Assembly: GCA_002069885.1 (NCBI GenBank)
Contig: MWCD01000027.1
Span: forward strand, 1-49,856
Direction: 5' to 3'
DNA: 49,856 nt
Origin: a bacterium ADurb.Bin236
GTDB taxonomy: Bacteria; UBP15; UBA6099
Positions 8,407-17,251 of this stretch are shown piece after piece. The number at the start of each line of letters is the position of its first letter. Positions within the stretch are counted from its first letter, which is position 1. Position numbers and translations under genes: made by a program. The notes under the pieces were generated by a model. It was not told the DNA's origin and searched no databases. It saw nothing but the letters and a program-made list of their open reading frames with translations.

Positions 8407-9475
8407 CGCTTGTCTGCCCCTCGCTTTCAATCTTTCCCGCGCCCGTCAGAAAATCCCCCGTAACATCAACCGCGCCGCTAGGGAGCGGATGCCGCGAAAT
8501 GACGATGACGGACAGCCCGCGTTTATCCGCCACCGCAGGAGCGCGGCGCATCATGCCGCGTATAAATTCCTTTCTCAAATCCTTTTCCAGAGAATCGAAC
8601 GCGGAGACTGAAGGCGGCGCGGGACTAGCTTCTGCCGACCGCGCTTTAGCCGCCATCTTTTTCCTTTCCGCTGCCGACGACCCCGCTCGGGACGACAGAT
8701 CGTTTTTGTGCGCGGCCGAGACCATCGACAACATTATCTCAGACTCTTCGAGCATCCGGGCGGCGCGCTCCTTCAGTTCCGATTCCCGGCGACGCGAGCC
8801 GCTGAGGAACTCCTCCCTTTCTGCTCCCGCGACCCTGTCATATTCCCGTTGAAGCGCCACGATCCTCGATCTCTCGTATTCATCTATTGCAGCGCGCAAC
8901 GCCTCCGCTTCCGACTCCATCCTCGCTAGTCGGTCTTCAGAGAAAACATATGGATCTCGCGTGAGCGCCTTCAACTTAAGCCTGAGCGCGAAAAGCTCAA
9001 ACTTCTCTTTCGCCATCGGGTCTTCCGGGTCCGGCCTGTTGAGTTGCCTGTGAAACGATTCGAGCCGCCTCGCGGTCGCTTCATGCGCGCGCGCGTCTTC
9101 GGTCGAATAAACTTCCCTATATGAGATATAATCCCTGCGCAGCGCGTCTAGCGCGCTTGCGGACATCAGGCTGCCGATGTTACGGCCTCTAGCCGCGAAA
9201 CCTTCTTCGAGACTTCGGATTTCAGAGCCGAGAACGCGGGATGGGAAAGACGCGCCGAAAGCGGTTCCGGCTGCGTCGCGCCGACGGTCGCCTTCCATCT
9301 CGAAAGACATCCTGACAGCTTTCAACAATTGATATTCGGGAGTTGACTCAAAAAGGAGTTGCGCGTCCGCGCAACCTATCAAGATATCCTGCCGGGCAGG
9401 CTCGCGGAGAGCAAGGTAGAGCGCCGCCGCAACGCACAGCATGGCGGCCGTCAGCCATATCAACCGCCTCTTCAT
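8387..9475 (-). CDS. Second Skp/OmpH-like coiled-coil protein, membrane-anchored
   Basis: 362 residues of no firmly recognised family. Residues 6-23 are a single hydrophobic segment, an uncleaved anchor or a signal peptide. The middle (about 60-290) is long, charged and heptad-like, rich in Arg, Glu and Ala, so mostly coiled coil. The very end (GLSVIVISRHPLPSGAVDVTGDFL) resembles the C-terminal strand of Skp/OmpH, where a hydrophobic strand is followed by G-(x)-D-V/L-T-D-E/D-hydrophobic. It starts seven bases after the stop of the real skp and ends inside lpxD. I infer a duplicated, roughly twice-enlarged Skp-type periplasmic chaperone; a structural scaffold is the alternative. Confidence 0.6.
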   Translation of the reverse strand: MKRRLIWLTAAMLCVAAALYLALREPARQDILIGCADAQLLFESTPEYQLLKAVRMSFEMEGDRRRDAAGTAFGASFPSRVLGSEIRSLEEGFAARGRNIGSLMSASALDALRRDYISYREVYSTEDARAHEATARRLESFHRQLNRPDPEDPMAKEKFELFALRLKLKALTRDPYVFSEDRLARMESEAEALRAAIDEYERSRIVALQREYDRVAGAEREEFLSGSRRRESELKERAARMLEESEIMLSMVSAAHKNDLSSRAGSSAAERKKMAAKARSAEASPAPPSVSAFDSLEKDLRKEFIRGMMRRAPAVADKRGLSVIVISRHPLPSGAVDVTGDFLTGAGKIESEGQTSDENENK

Positions 9476-9482
9476 AAGCTCT

Positions 9483-9986
9483 CTATTTGGGCAGCTTCTT
9501 GATGACTTCGTCCGTCAGATCGATGCCGCCATGCAGCACGACTTCGCGTTCAAGCACGACCTGCGCCTTGAACTCGACGCCGACCTGCTGGATAACGCTG
9601 TTGACGGCGTCCACCACCGGCGTCCACTTCTGCTGCCGCAGCCTCTCCATTTCTTTCTGGTAGTCCTCGTCCGCTTTCTCCACCATCTGCTGTACTTCAA
9701 TCTGCGAACTCGCCGGCAAAGCGGCAATATCGCCTGTTCCGAACTTAGCCGTTATCTGCTCTCTAAGGCTTTCCTCGCTCTTTTTCCTAAGCTCGCTCAG
9801 TTCCATGTTGACCCTTACTGCCTGCGGAAAAGCCTCAAGAATTTCTTCCGAATCGACGAAAGCGATGACGACAGACGATTGAGCCTCTGCGGCTCCCGTC
9901 GCGCGCTTGGTCGATATAAACGCGCCCGCTCCCGCTATCGCCGCTATCGCCGCGATTATCGTCAACGCTCTTATATAAATGTTCAT
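9483..9986 (-). CDS. skp: Periplasmic outer-membrane-protein chaperone Skp (OmpH family)
   Basis: 167 residues from the ATG at 9986, which has GGAGG twelve bases upstream; an upstream in-frame start would add residues overlapping the preceding gene. An N-terminal hydrophobic segment leads to VIAFVDSEEILEAFPQA, the first strand of the family, then a long charged helical pair, and VVLEREVVLHGGIDLTDEVIKKL, the classic C-terminal strand. Skp holds unfolded outer membrane proteins in the periplasm on their way to BamA. Its position between bamA and lpxD is the standard one. Confidence 0.9.
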   Translation of the reverse strand: MNIYIRALTIIAAIAAIAGAGAFISTKRATGAAEAQSSVVIAFVDSEEILEAFPQAVRVNMELSELRKKSEESLREQITAKFGTGDIAALPASSQIEVQQMVEKADEDYQKEMERLRQQKWTPVVDAVNSVIQQVGVEFKAQVVLEREVVLHGGIDLTDEVIKKLPK

Positions 9987-10033
9987 CTCAGTGTTTCCTC
10001 CCGATGGATGTTGCCGGCTCAGCCGCGCCCGCA

Positions 10034-11335
10034 TTACAGGTTCGCCACTATCCTCAACCACACTTTTGTGTTGAAATCCGTCACCACGTCGAAACTGAAA
10101 TAGTCGTGCGCCTTGAACTTGACGCTTCCCTCGTTTCGCTCGTCTATAATATCCGACACATTCTTCTCGTATGAAATGATTATGTCTTCAGTGATAAACC
10201 AGTCTAGCCATACTCTTCCGAAATCGTCGACGAAGTTCCAGCCTCCTGCGGCATAGAAATTTCCGAACCTCCGTCCTGCGCCCGCGTTCATCTGTATGTC
10301 CAACGGGCCGGGGAGAAAATTCGTTTCAAGGAAAAGTTCGGTTTTCGGCCCCGCAAAAAATCCGAAATGCCCTTCGATGTCCGGGTTCCGTTGTTCTCGG
10401 TCCACGCTGACTTTCGCCCGCGCGAACGCGCTGTACTTCTCCGATTCCGCCAGCGTCCTTATCACAGTGTTCTTCCCGAAAGTGGGCTTTATGTCGTATC
10501 TCAAACCGAACTTGTCCGTCTGACTGTTCGTCGCAAGGTATTTAAAGAAATAATCCACGATTTCCCTCTCGTATCTCTCGGCAAAAACAATAGGCAGGCC
10601 CACTATGAATTCCGAGTGGGAGGCCAAATCGAACTTAAGCCTGTCCAGCAGAAGAGAGGGCATTGTCGTGGAGCGAGGCTTGACGAAAACAAAACTTATT
10701 GTGTCCGAAGAAGTTCTGATATCGAGAGTGATGAGAGTCTGCTCCCCGATGGTCGCGTTGGGGGTAAGAATGAACCCGGGAAATCTGTTTTTGTCCTTAA
10801 GCCAGTCCGACACTATGGAAGAAACGATCTCCGTGGACCATCTCGCCGAGCTAACGGGGACGCCCGATATCAGAGAAAGGATTTCTCCGCGTGCCATATC
10901 CAACCTATTTTCGAAGAAATCGTTCCAATACGGAGCTAGTCCCGCAGGGCGGCGAATCTCGAACTTGACCCTTTTTATCGCCGGTTGGGAAGGCAACAGC
11001 CTCATCTTCACTACAGCGTTCTCGGCAACGTCGATTTCCAGCGTCTCCACGCTGAAGCCGCTCAGCGTCTCGTTGAAAATCATCTCCATAGCCTGAGCAA
11101 GAGAAGCCTTTACCGCTTCTGCTTCTTGAATGGTTTTTCCTTCGAGCGCTCGGGACGCCACCGTTTCCGCCGCGCTTCTGATTCTTGCCAGTATGGGCTG
11201 AGGGACAGGAGAGGCGAGTTCGATTCTCACTGAAGTTGAAGAAACCGTCCCGCCGGGGGCGTTCGCGAAGGCGGAAGAGTTAATAACGACCGCCGCGGCG
11301 AGCGACAGAATGCTGATTGTCAACCATAGTCTCAT
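10034..11335 (-). CDS. Unknown exported, probably outer-membrane protein in the bam operon
   Basis: 433 residues, not recognised. A signal peptide is clear (MRLWLTISILSLAAAVV, cleavage probably after AFA). The N-terminal half has mixed helix/strand texture resembling POTRA-like folding (SVETLEIDVAENAVVKM; AIKRVKFEIRR). From about residue 290 there are alternating polar/hydrophobic strands with many aromatics (FGFFAGPKTELFLETNFL; FGRVWLDWFITEDIIIS), as in an outer membrane beta barrel, ending in VWLRIVANL. It begins 28 bases after bamA and is followed by skp, so it is very likely co-expressed with the assembly machinery. It could be an accessory of BamA or a divergent barrel client. Confidence 0.6.
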   Translation of the reverse strand: MRLWLTISILSLAAAVVINSSAFANAPGGTVSSTSVRIELASPVPQPILARIRSAAETVASRALEGKTIQEAEAVKASLAQAMEMIFNETLSGFSVETLEIDVAENAVVKMRLLPSQPAIKRVKFEIRRPAGLAPYWNDFFENRLDMARGEILSLISGVPVSSARWSTEIVSSIVSDWLKDKNRFPGFILTPNATIGEQTLITLDIRTSSDTISFVFVKPRSTTMPSLLLDRLKFDLASHSEFIVGLPIVFAERYEREIVDYFFKYLATNSQTDKFGLRYDIKPTFGKNTVIRTLAESEKYSAFARAKVSVDREQRNPDIEGHFGFFAGPKTELFLETNFLPGPLDIQMNAGAGRRFGNFYAAGGWNFVDDFGRVWLDWFITEDIIISYEKNVSDIIDERNEGSVKFKAHDYFSFDVVTDFNTKVWLRIVANL

Positions 11336-11363
11336 GCGGGCGCCGCGTCTCCCATACTGAGGA

Positions 11364-13133
11364 TTAGAACATGTGTCCGAATCCGAAATGGAGTTTGGAA
11401 TCTTTATCCTCGACCGTTACGGCGTAGTCGAGCCTCACCGGGCCGATTCCGAAAGCAGGTATCTTCAATCTCAGCCCCACGCCGTATGAGCGATACATGT
11501 CTTTGCCGGGCAGGAACTTCATGTCCGAAGCGCTCATCCAAGCGTTGCCTGCGTCGGCGAACAGGGCCGCGCTCAGGTTTCCGGAGAGGCTTACCCTGTA
11601 TTCAAGGTTGTAGAGCACCAGTTTCGTCCCGCCGAACTGGTATTCGTCATAGCCGCGCAGGGTGTTGACGCCGCCAAGGTCGAAATAGTCGAATCTGGGA
11701 ATGTCTCCCTGTCCAAGCCCGATCATAATCCTGCCGCAAATCGTGTGGTTCTTCCTAATCGGATAGTACCGCCTGCCCTCAAGCGTCAGCTTTTCATAGT
11801 CGTAGTCCCCGCCGAGCAACCCGCCGTTGAGTTCAAGCGACGCGCTGTCATACCGGCCTGTCGTGGGATTGAAAATATAATCGCGGGTGTCCGTCCTTAT
11901 CGTCCCGGTCACGCTGCGCGACGAACCGTCCAGATATGAATACAACTCCTCAGGCGTGACGGCCACATTCTCGATTTTATAGCCCACGAACACTCGCGTA
12001 TAGTTCGATATCGGGCGCCCGAAGGTCATGTTGAAACCTCTGCGGATTTCCTCGTAATCCTCGGTGATAAGCCCTGACAGGCCATACCGGAGATTTTCCC
12101 TGTATGTGCTGTAAACATTCACTTCGCCGCTGGTCTGTTTCTTGTCCAGCCACGGCTCGAAATAACCTAGTTCGAAGTTGTCCCTCTTGCCGCCGAACTC
12201 CGTCTTAGCGTCCACCCGGCGCGCCTTCCCTTTCAGGTTCCTCTCCGAATACGTCAGGAATCCTGTAAGGCCTGTGTTCGAGCTATACCCCGCGCCGAAA
12301 CCCGCCGAGCCTGTTTTGCCCTCCTCGACCTCTACCACAAGGATTATATGACCGGGCTTGTCGCCGGGATCCACCCGCGTGTGGACATCGTCGAAAAATC
12401 CCAAATTGTAAATCTTCTGGAGATCGCGGCCAAGATTGTTCTTGTTATAGATGTCTCCGGGTTTAATTTTCATCTCGCGAGTTATCACGTAATCCTTCGT
12501 TTTGCCGGTGTCGGAAACCGAAGGCTCTTCCGTATTCAGTTCATCGCTTGCGACAACCACATACGCAACTTTAATCGCTTGAATCACGCCTTCCGAGATG
12601 ACGATGTTCAGATTTTTGGCGGCGTCTATCCTTGCGTCTATCACTCTGGCGGCAATGTACCCGTCGCCGATGTATTTGTTTTCAATCGCTTCGACATCCG
12701 TCCTGAGGTTATTGCTGTTGAGAATGGTGTTGCGTTTTGCGCGCATCAGTTCGCCGAGTTGCGCTTCGGTGTAAACGCTCGCGCCCTCGAATATGACCGA
12801 GTTTATTACAGGATTCTCAGTCACCCTGAAAGTGACCCGCGCGCCGCCCTGAAATTCAGCCAAACTGGCCTTTACGTCTTCTGAAAAGTAGCCGAGGTCG
12901 AATATTCTCTGGAGGTCGTCCTGAAGGGTTTCTGTGGACAGCTTTGAGCCTACCGCCGACTTGACTACCGCGAGGATTTCGCCTTCGTCGACTTCGAACG
13001 CTCCCGCAACTTCGATTTTCGTGATAATGACATCCGTTTCCACTGTTGCGTCCTGCGCGAGCGCGGGAGTCCAAAGAGCCGCGAGAAGCGCTATCATCGC
13101 CGCCGCCAATTTTTTATTGCGCACCTTCATCAT
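11364..13133 (-). CDS. bamA: Outer membrane protein assembly factor BamA
   Basis: 589 residues with a signal peptide (cleavage likely after ALA). The N-terminal ~270 residues form about three POTRA domains (repeated I-x-V-x-G and L-G-Y/F-F-x-D-V patterns), fewer than the five of proteobacterial BamA. The C-terminal barrel contains LRGYDEYQ, the conserved loop-6 R-G-F/Y motif, and ends in a terminal phenylalanine (FGHMF). BamA inserts beta-barrel proteins into the outer membrane. Two consecutive ATGs (13133 and 13130) follow GGAGG; the second has the better spacing of six. A -10-like TATAAT lies at 13180-13185 without a convincing -35. It is the first gene of the operon running to lpxC. Confidence 0.95.
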   Translation of the reverse strand: MMKVRNKKLAAAMIALLAALWTPALAQDATVETDVIITKIEVAGAFEVDEGEILAVVKSAVGSKLSTETLQDDLQRIFDLGYFSEDVKASLAEFQGGARVTFRVTENPVINSVIFEGASVYTEAQLGELMRAKRNTILNSNNLRTDVEAIENKYIGDGYIAARVIDARIDAAKNLNIVISEGVIQAIKVAYVVVASDELNTEEPSVSDTGKTKDYVITREMKIKPGDIYNKNNLGRDLQKIYNLGFFDDVHTRVDPGDKPGHIILVVEVEEGKTGSAGFGAGYSSNTGLTGFLTYSERNLKGKARRVDAKTEFGGKRDNFELGYFEPWLDKKQTSGEVNVYSTYRENLRYGLSGLITEDYEEIRRGFNMTFGRPISNYTRVFVGYKIENVAVTPEELYSYLDGSSRSVTGTIRTDTRDYIFNPTTGRYDSASLELNGGLLGGDYDYEKLTLEGRRYYPIRKNHTICGRIMIGLGQGDIPRFDYFDLGGVNTLRGYDEYQFGGTKLVLYNLEYRVSLSGNLSAALFADAGNAWMSASDMKFLPGKDMYRSYGVGLRLKIPAFGIGPVRLDYAVTVEDKDSKLHFGFGHMF

Positions 13134-13230
13134 ACGCCTCCATAAAGGTTCATATACATATTAATATCCAGCTTACGCCATTATACATTGCCATCTTGCT
13201 GAATAATGCTTGCGAAACAAAAAGAAACCC

Positions 13231-13806
13231 TCATCCGGCCAGCCTGCCGATGAGCCAAACGATGTTGTCGGCAAGCTCGTCCATCGTTTTCATGCCTTCC
13301 TCGTCGTTGAGCGCATCCCCCGGCTCTCTACCGACCGCAATATTCCAGTAGCCGGCTCCAGGCACTATCATGTTGTTTATGAGAAAAAACTGATTTATCT
13401 GGTTGAAAGTGGCAAGACCGCCCTGTCGCCTTACAGACACTACCGCCGCGCCGACCTTCCTCGACAGCAAATGTCCGTTCGCCCTGCTCACTAGCCCTGC
13501 TCGGTCTATCAATGCTTTCATCTCGGCGGTGACCGATCCGAAATACACCGGAGAGCCGAGCAAAACCGCGTCTGCGGACATAATGGCCGTTATCATCGAA
13601 TTGATGTCGTCCTTGCGCCCGTGGCATGCCCCATCCTTGGCGTCGAAACACTTATAACAAGCAGTGCACCCCCCCGCAGCGGCTCCTCCCAATTGAATAA
13701 ATACCGTCTCTATGCCGTCCTTCTCAAGCCTGTCCAAAATTCTGCGCAATGAATTATGCGTGTTTCCTTTTTTTCTGGGACTGCCGTTTATCGCGACAAC
13801 TTTCAT
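13231..13806 (-). CDS. Flavodoxin-fold NAD(P)H-dependent FMN reductase
   Basis: 191 residues from an ATG at 13806 preceded by AGGAGG at ideal distance. The start MKVVAINGSPRKKGNT is the FMN phosphate-binding loop of the NADPH-dependent FMN reductase/iron-sulfur flavoprotein group. CTACYKCFD and an additional Cys in ACHGRKDD resemble the compact cysteine motif of iron-sulfur flavoproteins, and LLGSPVYFGSVTAEMKALIDRAG is the second flavin-binding loop. It is a cytosolic redox enzyme; its electron acceptor is unknown. It sits between bamA and pdaD on the same strand, without obvious functional link. Confidence 0.88.
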   Translation of the reverse strand: MKVVAINGSPRKKGNTHNSLRRILDRLEKDGIETVFIQLGGAAAGGCTACYKCFDAKDGACHGRKDDINSMITAIMSADAVLLGSPVYFGSVTAEMKALIDRAGLVSRANGHLLSRKVGAAVVSVRRQGGLATFNQINQFFLINNMIVPGAGYWNIAVGREPGDALNDEEGMKTMDELADNIVWLIGRLAG

Positions 13807-13843
13807 AAAAGCCTCCTGTCGAAAAAACAAATTCTAATAATCT

Positions 13844-14407
13844 TCAGGGAACAAAAATCGCGGCGGCTACTACGCTCGTCCATAATTTCTGTTCGCCCTT
13901 GGCAGCCTGCACAATCGAGCGCGGACGATATATCTTTCCGGCTATCGCCCATTCCTCTTTGCGTTCATTCCATGATTTATCCGGGTCGAAAGCCAATCCC
14001 AGCGTCGACGCCAGCATCTCTGCGGCGAGGTCCTCGGCAAGCTCCGAAGTCTTGTCCGCTGTCATCCCGAACTCATGGACTTCGCTCAAATATCCGTACA
14101 TATCGGAATCGATAGGTTGGGCAAGCCCGACCCCTGCGGATATCAGCCTTCCATGCTCGTTCGTTTCATTTCTCGCAATGACCGTATAAACAATCTGCCC
14201 GGGACTAAGAACATATTTCACGCCATCGCCGGGTTTTTCCACTACCATCTCCCGCTTAAGAATTACGCAATGCGGCGGAAATATCGAAGAAACCGTAACC
14301 AGATTGAACTTCTCAATGCCCGCCTTGCGGAGAGCAAGCTCAAAGCTCGCCAGCTTAAGTTTGTGGCGTCCGACGCCCCTTGTGAAATAAAGTCCTCTCG
14401 GTATCAT
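13844..14407 (-). CDS. pdaD: Pyruvoyl-dependent arginine decarboxylase
   Basis: 187 residues. The sequence NLVTVSSIFPP holds the self-cleavage site: the proenzyme is cut between Ser40 and Ser41, and Ser41 becomes the pyruvoyl cofactor. The opening GLYFTRGVGRHKLKLASFE and the middle GVGLAQPIDSDMYGYLSEVHEFG also match the family. It converts arginine to agmatine, the entry to polyamine synthesis in archaea and several bacterial phyla lacking the PLP enzyme. The ATG has GGAGG ten bases upstream. The family length (~165-190) is matched. The polyamine-like large membrane protein at 3275-6391 is the only other possible polyamine gene in the window. Confidence 0.92.
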   Translation of the reverse strand: MIPRGLYFTRGVGRHKLKLASFELALRKAGIEKFNLVTVSSIFPPHCVILKREMVVEKPGDGVKYVLSPGQIVYTVIARNETNEHGRLISAGVGLAQPIDSDMYGYLSEVHEFGMTADKTSELAEDLAAEMLASTLGLAFDPDKSWNERKEEWAIAGKIYRPRSIVQAAKGEQKLWTSVVAAAIFVP

Positions 14408-14658
14408 CTACTTTGCTCCTCCGCAATGTTTGTGCGCGCCCGCGCGCGGCTCGGACCCGGTCGGCTGCCGCCGTCCCGTAATCTTCCGGCCCGGAATTAT
14501 AATACGATTTCCCATACGCCACAATCATTCCTGCCACTTCCGTTCCTATCATCCACATTTTAGACATCCTTCCTCGACTCTTGTTCCGTTGTCACGCTCA
14601 TTTTTGCTATCTGCGCGGCTTGAGCATTGCTTGTCGCGAGCCGCCGACCGCTCAGGCA

Positions 14659-14686
14659 TTGCATTATCAACGCCATCGTATAAAAT
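14659..14686 (+). promoter_or_regulatory. Candidate promoter of the small DMT transporter gene
   Basis: TTGCAT (14659-14664) and TAAAAT (14681-14686) are 16 bases apart on the plus strand, with a short leader to the ATG at 14722. The -10 has five consensus matches, the -35 only three, so this is a weak candidate. Confidence 0.35.
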
Positions 14687-14721
14687 GCTTGCGATCGGTC
14701 TGACAAATACGGAGGCGATTA

Positions 14722-15159
14722 ATGGAAGGCATCAGAGAAGTGATAATTGGCGGACTGCTGCCGGCTATTCTTTTCGGCGCCGGGTCGATCCTTCAAAAAG
14801 CAGGCAACAAAATCGGCATAGCGCAGTCTCATTATCTTATTTCGTTCGCGGCGGGCATCATAGCGGCTGGCGTTATTTCATTTCTTGTTGTGAAAGGCGG
14901 CACGTTCTCTTTCAAGGCCGGAGCATTCGCCGCTGGTCACGGATTGCTATTCGGAGCCGGATTCGCCCTTATCGGCTTCGGCATCGTTGTCTTTAACATG
15001 CCGATATCAAAAATCGTCCCGCTTGTGAACATGAGCGCGCTTGTGGCTGTGGCGCTAGGCCTCGTCGTTTTTAAGGAATACGCCGGCGTTAACGTGTTCA
15101 ACCTGCTGGCAGGCGCGATCCTCATAGTGGCAGGGGGGATACTTGTCGGTAAATCTTAA
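14722..15159 (+). CDS. Half-size EamA/DMT-type membrane transporter
   Basis: 145 residues with about five hydrophobic helices and an N-terminus (GGLLPAILFGAGSILQKAG) typical of small EamA-like proteins. The C-terminal pair (IVPLVNMSALVAVALGLVVFKEY, then AGAILIVAGGILVG) is the conserved EamA end, with the Glu in the penultimate helix region. Such single-EamA proteins probably work as dimers exporting small metabolites; the substrate cannot be told. GGAGG lies seven bases before the ATG. It stands alone between two minus-strand genes. Confidence 0.8.
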   Translation: MEGIREVIIGGLLPAILFGAGSILQKAGNKIGIAQSHYLISFAAGIIAAGVISFLVVKGGTFSFKAGAFAAGHGLLFGAGFALIGFGIVVFNMPISKIVPLVNMSALVAVALGLVVFKEYAGVNVFNLLAGAILIVAGGILVGKS

Positions 15160-15194
15160 CGCGTCGTCCTAGAATCCGCCTCTACGCCGCCATC

Positions 15195-15821
15195 TTATTT
15201 GTTTTCGTCCTCTGTCAGCGCCAGCATCCCAACAAGCGTCCAATAATTATCGAACATCAACAAGGTTAGATGAAGGTTTTCTTCGCTTGTTATCATTCGC
15301 AACGTCGAACAACCCTGAATGTCGAACTCTCGACCTGAAGCCGCCAGCACTTTCGTAGTCGCCGGAACCGTTCCGTTCATAAGCCCTTCGGCTTCCAACT
15401 TCTCATAAAGGTCTTCGCAGTCTAACCGTTTAGCGTCGAAATGCCTGCATTCGGCGACAGGTTTCTCTCCGAAATATTCCGCTCCCATGCCCTCGCGGTA
15501 GTTGCCATTTTCATCCGTCATGTCCGCATCTCTCAAGGCCGTTTCGATAAGTTCGGATATGCTTACCTCGTTTTCCTTCAAGAATTCGACGAGCGAATTC
15601 TCGCCTCCCAGTTCCCCGGATATTGCGACTCTCATGATAAACCGCAGCGGCACGAGGTCTATCGTGCGCGCGGGATTGGTCTTCATTATTCCGCACAACT
15701 CGTCGCCGAACTCCGAAATCTGCTGGGGTTTTTCCCTCTCCCGGCGCTCGGCGTCCGCGTTCGTCGCGGCAAAAACCAATGCGACACAAGCCGCAAAACA
15801 AAAGGCTATTATTCTTTTCAT
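15195..15821 (-). CDS. Secreted protein of unknown function
   Basis: 208 residues, not recognised. A clear Sec signal peptide (MKRIIAFCFAACVALVFA, cleavage near ADA) is followed by an acidic, mostly helical soluble domain. Four cysteines (CGIM, CRHF, CEDL, CSTL) could form disulfides in the periplasm. The ATG at 15821 has GAAGGGA nine bases before it; an ATG at 15830 directly abuts that site and is less likely. It converges with the DMT gene and does not share an operon with its neighbours. Confidence 0.7.
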   Translation of the reverse strand: MKRIIAFCFAACVALVFAATNADAERREREKPQQISEFGDELCGIMKTNPARTIDLVPLRFIMRVAISGELGGENSLVEFLKENEVSISELIETALRDADMTDENGNYREGMGAEYFGEKPVAECRHFDAKRLDCEDLYEKLEAEGLMNGTVPATTKVLAASGREFDIQGCSTLRMITSEENLHLTLLMFDNYWTLVGMLALTEDENK

Positions 15822-15950
15822 TTTGAACATTCCCTTCTTTATTAGCGGGTTTTCCCGCAGTGTCGCCTCGGTGGCCCTTACATGCTATTTCATTTTATCA
15901 TTTGCCGTCTAATAATGCTCGCGTCTCAAAAAAACAAGCGCCATCGCTCA

Positions 15951-17096
15951 TCATGCCCGGCGGCACTTCTTCATCCGCATCCCGAATAGAAAACGTGTCG
16001 CTGCCCATCTTCTGACAAGCGTTTCATACGCAAGCGCCGTGCCCCCGAAAGACGCGACAACAACTATTAAATACTTCGTCGCCACGCTCCAGCCGGTTTG
16101 AACCACATAGTATCCGATAATGATGATGACCGTCTGGTGAATGATATAGAATGGCAGCGCGGCTTCCGAAGCGTATTTGAGAAATTTGTTCGTGAAGTTC
16201 AGATGTCTTTTCCCATATCCGAGAATTGACAGCAACAGGCCCCAAGTTCCAACCGCTCTTAGAATCAACCAACCGATGCCCGCCGCCGGATTCCCGCGCA
16301 CGACGTTTATTGCGTCGCTGTATTCTATTGCCTGAGTCGTCGCGAAACAGGCTATCCCGGCGATTCCGAAGAACAATCTGTTCTTCTCCGCGCCGCGCCA
16401 GAATTTGTCCGACGAGCACAGCATACAACCATAAAGAAACACGAAGAAATGCTGCGCGAAGTTGTCCATGTCGCCTATGAGATTCTGGTCTCCGTTCGGC
16501 CAGCCTTCTCCGGCGACGCATTGAATTACTAGGAATGGCAGCGGGAGCGCGATTATCGCCGTCCGACGCGAAGCGAGTGACGCCAGTTTGTCTCTGACGG
16601 CCTGCCCGCGTTCTGACCTCAGATAGCGCAATATAGGAATTGCTATCATCGACATCAGAAACAAATAGAGCAGAAACCAAAGATGTTGCCACGACAAGTT
16701 GCCTTCCGGGTACGGCCCGTTGAAGAAATGCGGATAAAACTTGATGAACGAGCCGGAGAATTCGCCCTTTTGCAACCGTTCGAAATACAACTGCGGAGGG
16801 CACATCGCCGCCAATCCGAAAAAGAAAGGGAGCATAAGCCGGGAGGCGCGCTCTCGCGCGTATTCGCCGAACCGCCTGAAATCAAGCGCGAGCCACGCGC
16901 TCGCTCCTGAAAGGAAGAAGAAAAGTGGCATGTGCCACAAATTGATAAAAGCGTTCTGAACCGTCAACGCGACGCTCAATTCGTCGTTTTTTAGATGGAA
17001 GCCCCAAAGACAGAAAATCATCCCGGTGTGAAACGGCACAAGCATAGCAACCGCCATCACTCTCAGCCAATCTATGTCGCTCCGTCTCTGACTCAT
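15951..17096 (-). CDS. Acyltransferase 3 family membrane protein
   Basis: 381 residues with about ten hydrophobic helices. The beginning RRSDIDWLRVMAVAMLVPFHTGMIF has the family's D-x-LR and the conserved His in the first helix, and LWHMPLFFFLSGAS is the second hallmark. The layout and AALPFYIIHQTVIIII near the end resemble OpgC/MdoC-type enzymes. They O-acylate sugars of glucans, exopolysaccharide or lipid-linked glycans using acyl groups delivered across the membrane. The acceptor is unknown; a polysaccharide flippase gene lies elsewhere in the window. A TATAAT box on the minus strand (17134-17139) may be its -10, without a good -35. Confidence 0.88.
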   Translation of the reverse strand: MSQRRSDIDWLRVMAVAMLVPFHTGMIFCLWGFHLKNDELSVALTVQNAFINLWHMPLFFFLSGASAWLALDFRRFGEYARERASRLMLPFFFGLAAMCPPQLYFERLQKGEFSGSFIKFYPHFFNGPYPEGNLSWQHLWFLLYLFLMSMIAIPILRYLRSERGQAVRDKLASLASRRTAIIALPLPFLVIQCVAGEGWPNGDQNLIGDMDNFAQHFFVFLYGCMLCSSDKFWRGAEKNRLFFGIAGIACFATTQAIEYSDAINVVRGNPAAGIGWLILRAVGTWGLLLSILGYGKRHLNFTNKFLKYASEAALPFYIIHQTVIIIIGYYVVQTGWSVATKYLIVVVASFGGTALAYETLVRRWAATRFLFGMRMKKCRRA

Positions 17097-17189
17097 GGGC
17101 GCATTGATAAACCTTTCCTTAGTATTTCGGCATATTATATCACGCTCTACAATTCTATTCAGGATAAGAATATCGTTTTTTCTGTTTTC

Positions 17190-17218
17190 TTGCCATTTAA
17201 GGCGCGGCGCTTTATCTT
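17190..17218 (+). promoter_or_regulatory. Candidate promoter of the winged-helix/ferredoxin gene
   Basis: TTGCCA (17190-17195; five matches) and TATCTT (17213-17218; four matches) are exactly 17 bases apart, about 27 bases before the first reasonable ribosome binding site. It lies in a divergent intergenic region shared with the acyltransferase gene. Confidence 0.5.
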
Positions 17219-17251
17219 ATCCGGAAAACCGGAGCGCGGAGCGTGCGGCTT

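Noticed and set aside
14355-14567. Minus-strand frame of 70 codons upstream of pdaD, with GAGGAAGG at its start
   Set aside because: The ribosome binding site is good, but the frame runs into pdaD and becomes an Arg-rich sequence; a short leader peptide is possible but unsupported.
17134-17139. TATAAT on the minus strand upstream of the acyltransferase gene
   Set aside because: No -35 hexamer at 16-18 bases; single -10 boxes are too common to list as a promoter.
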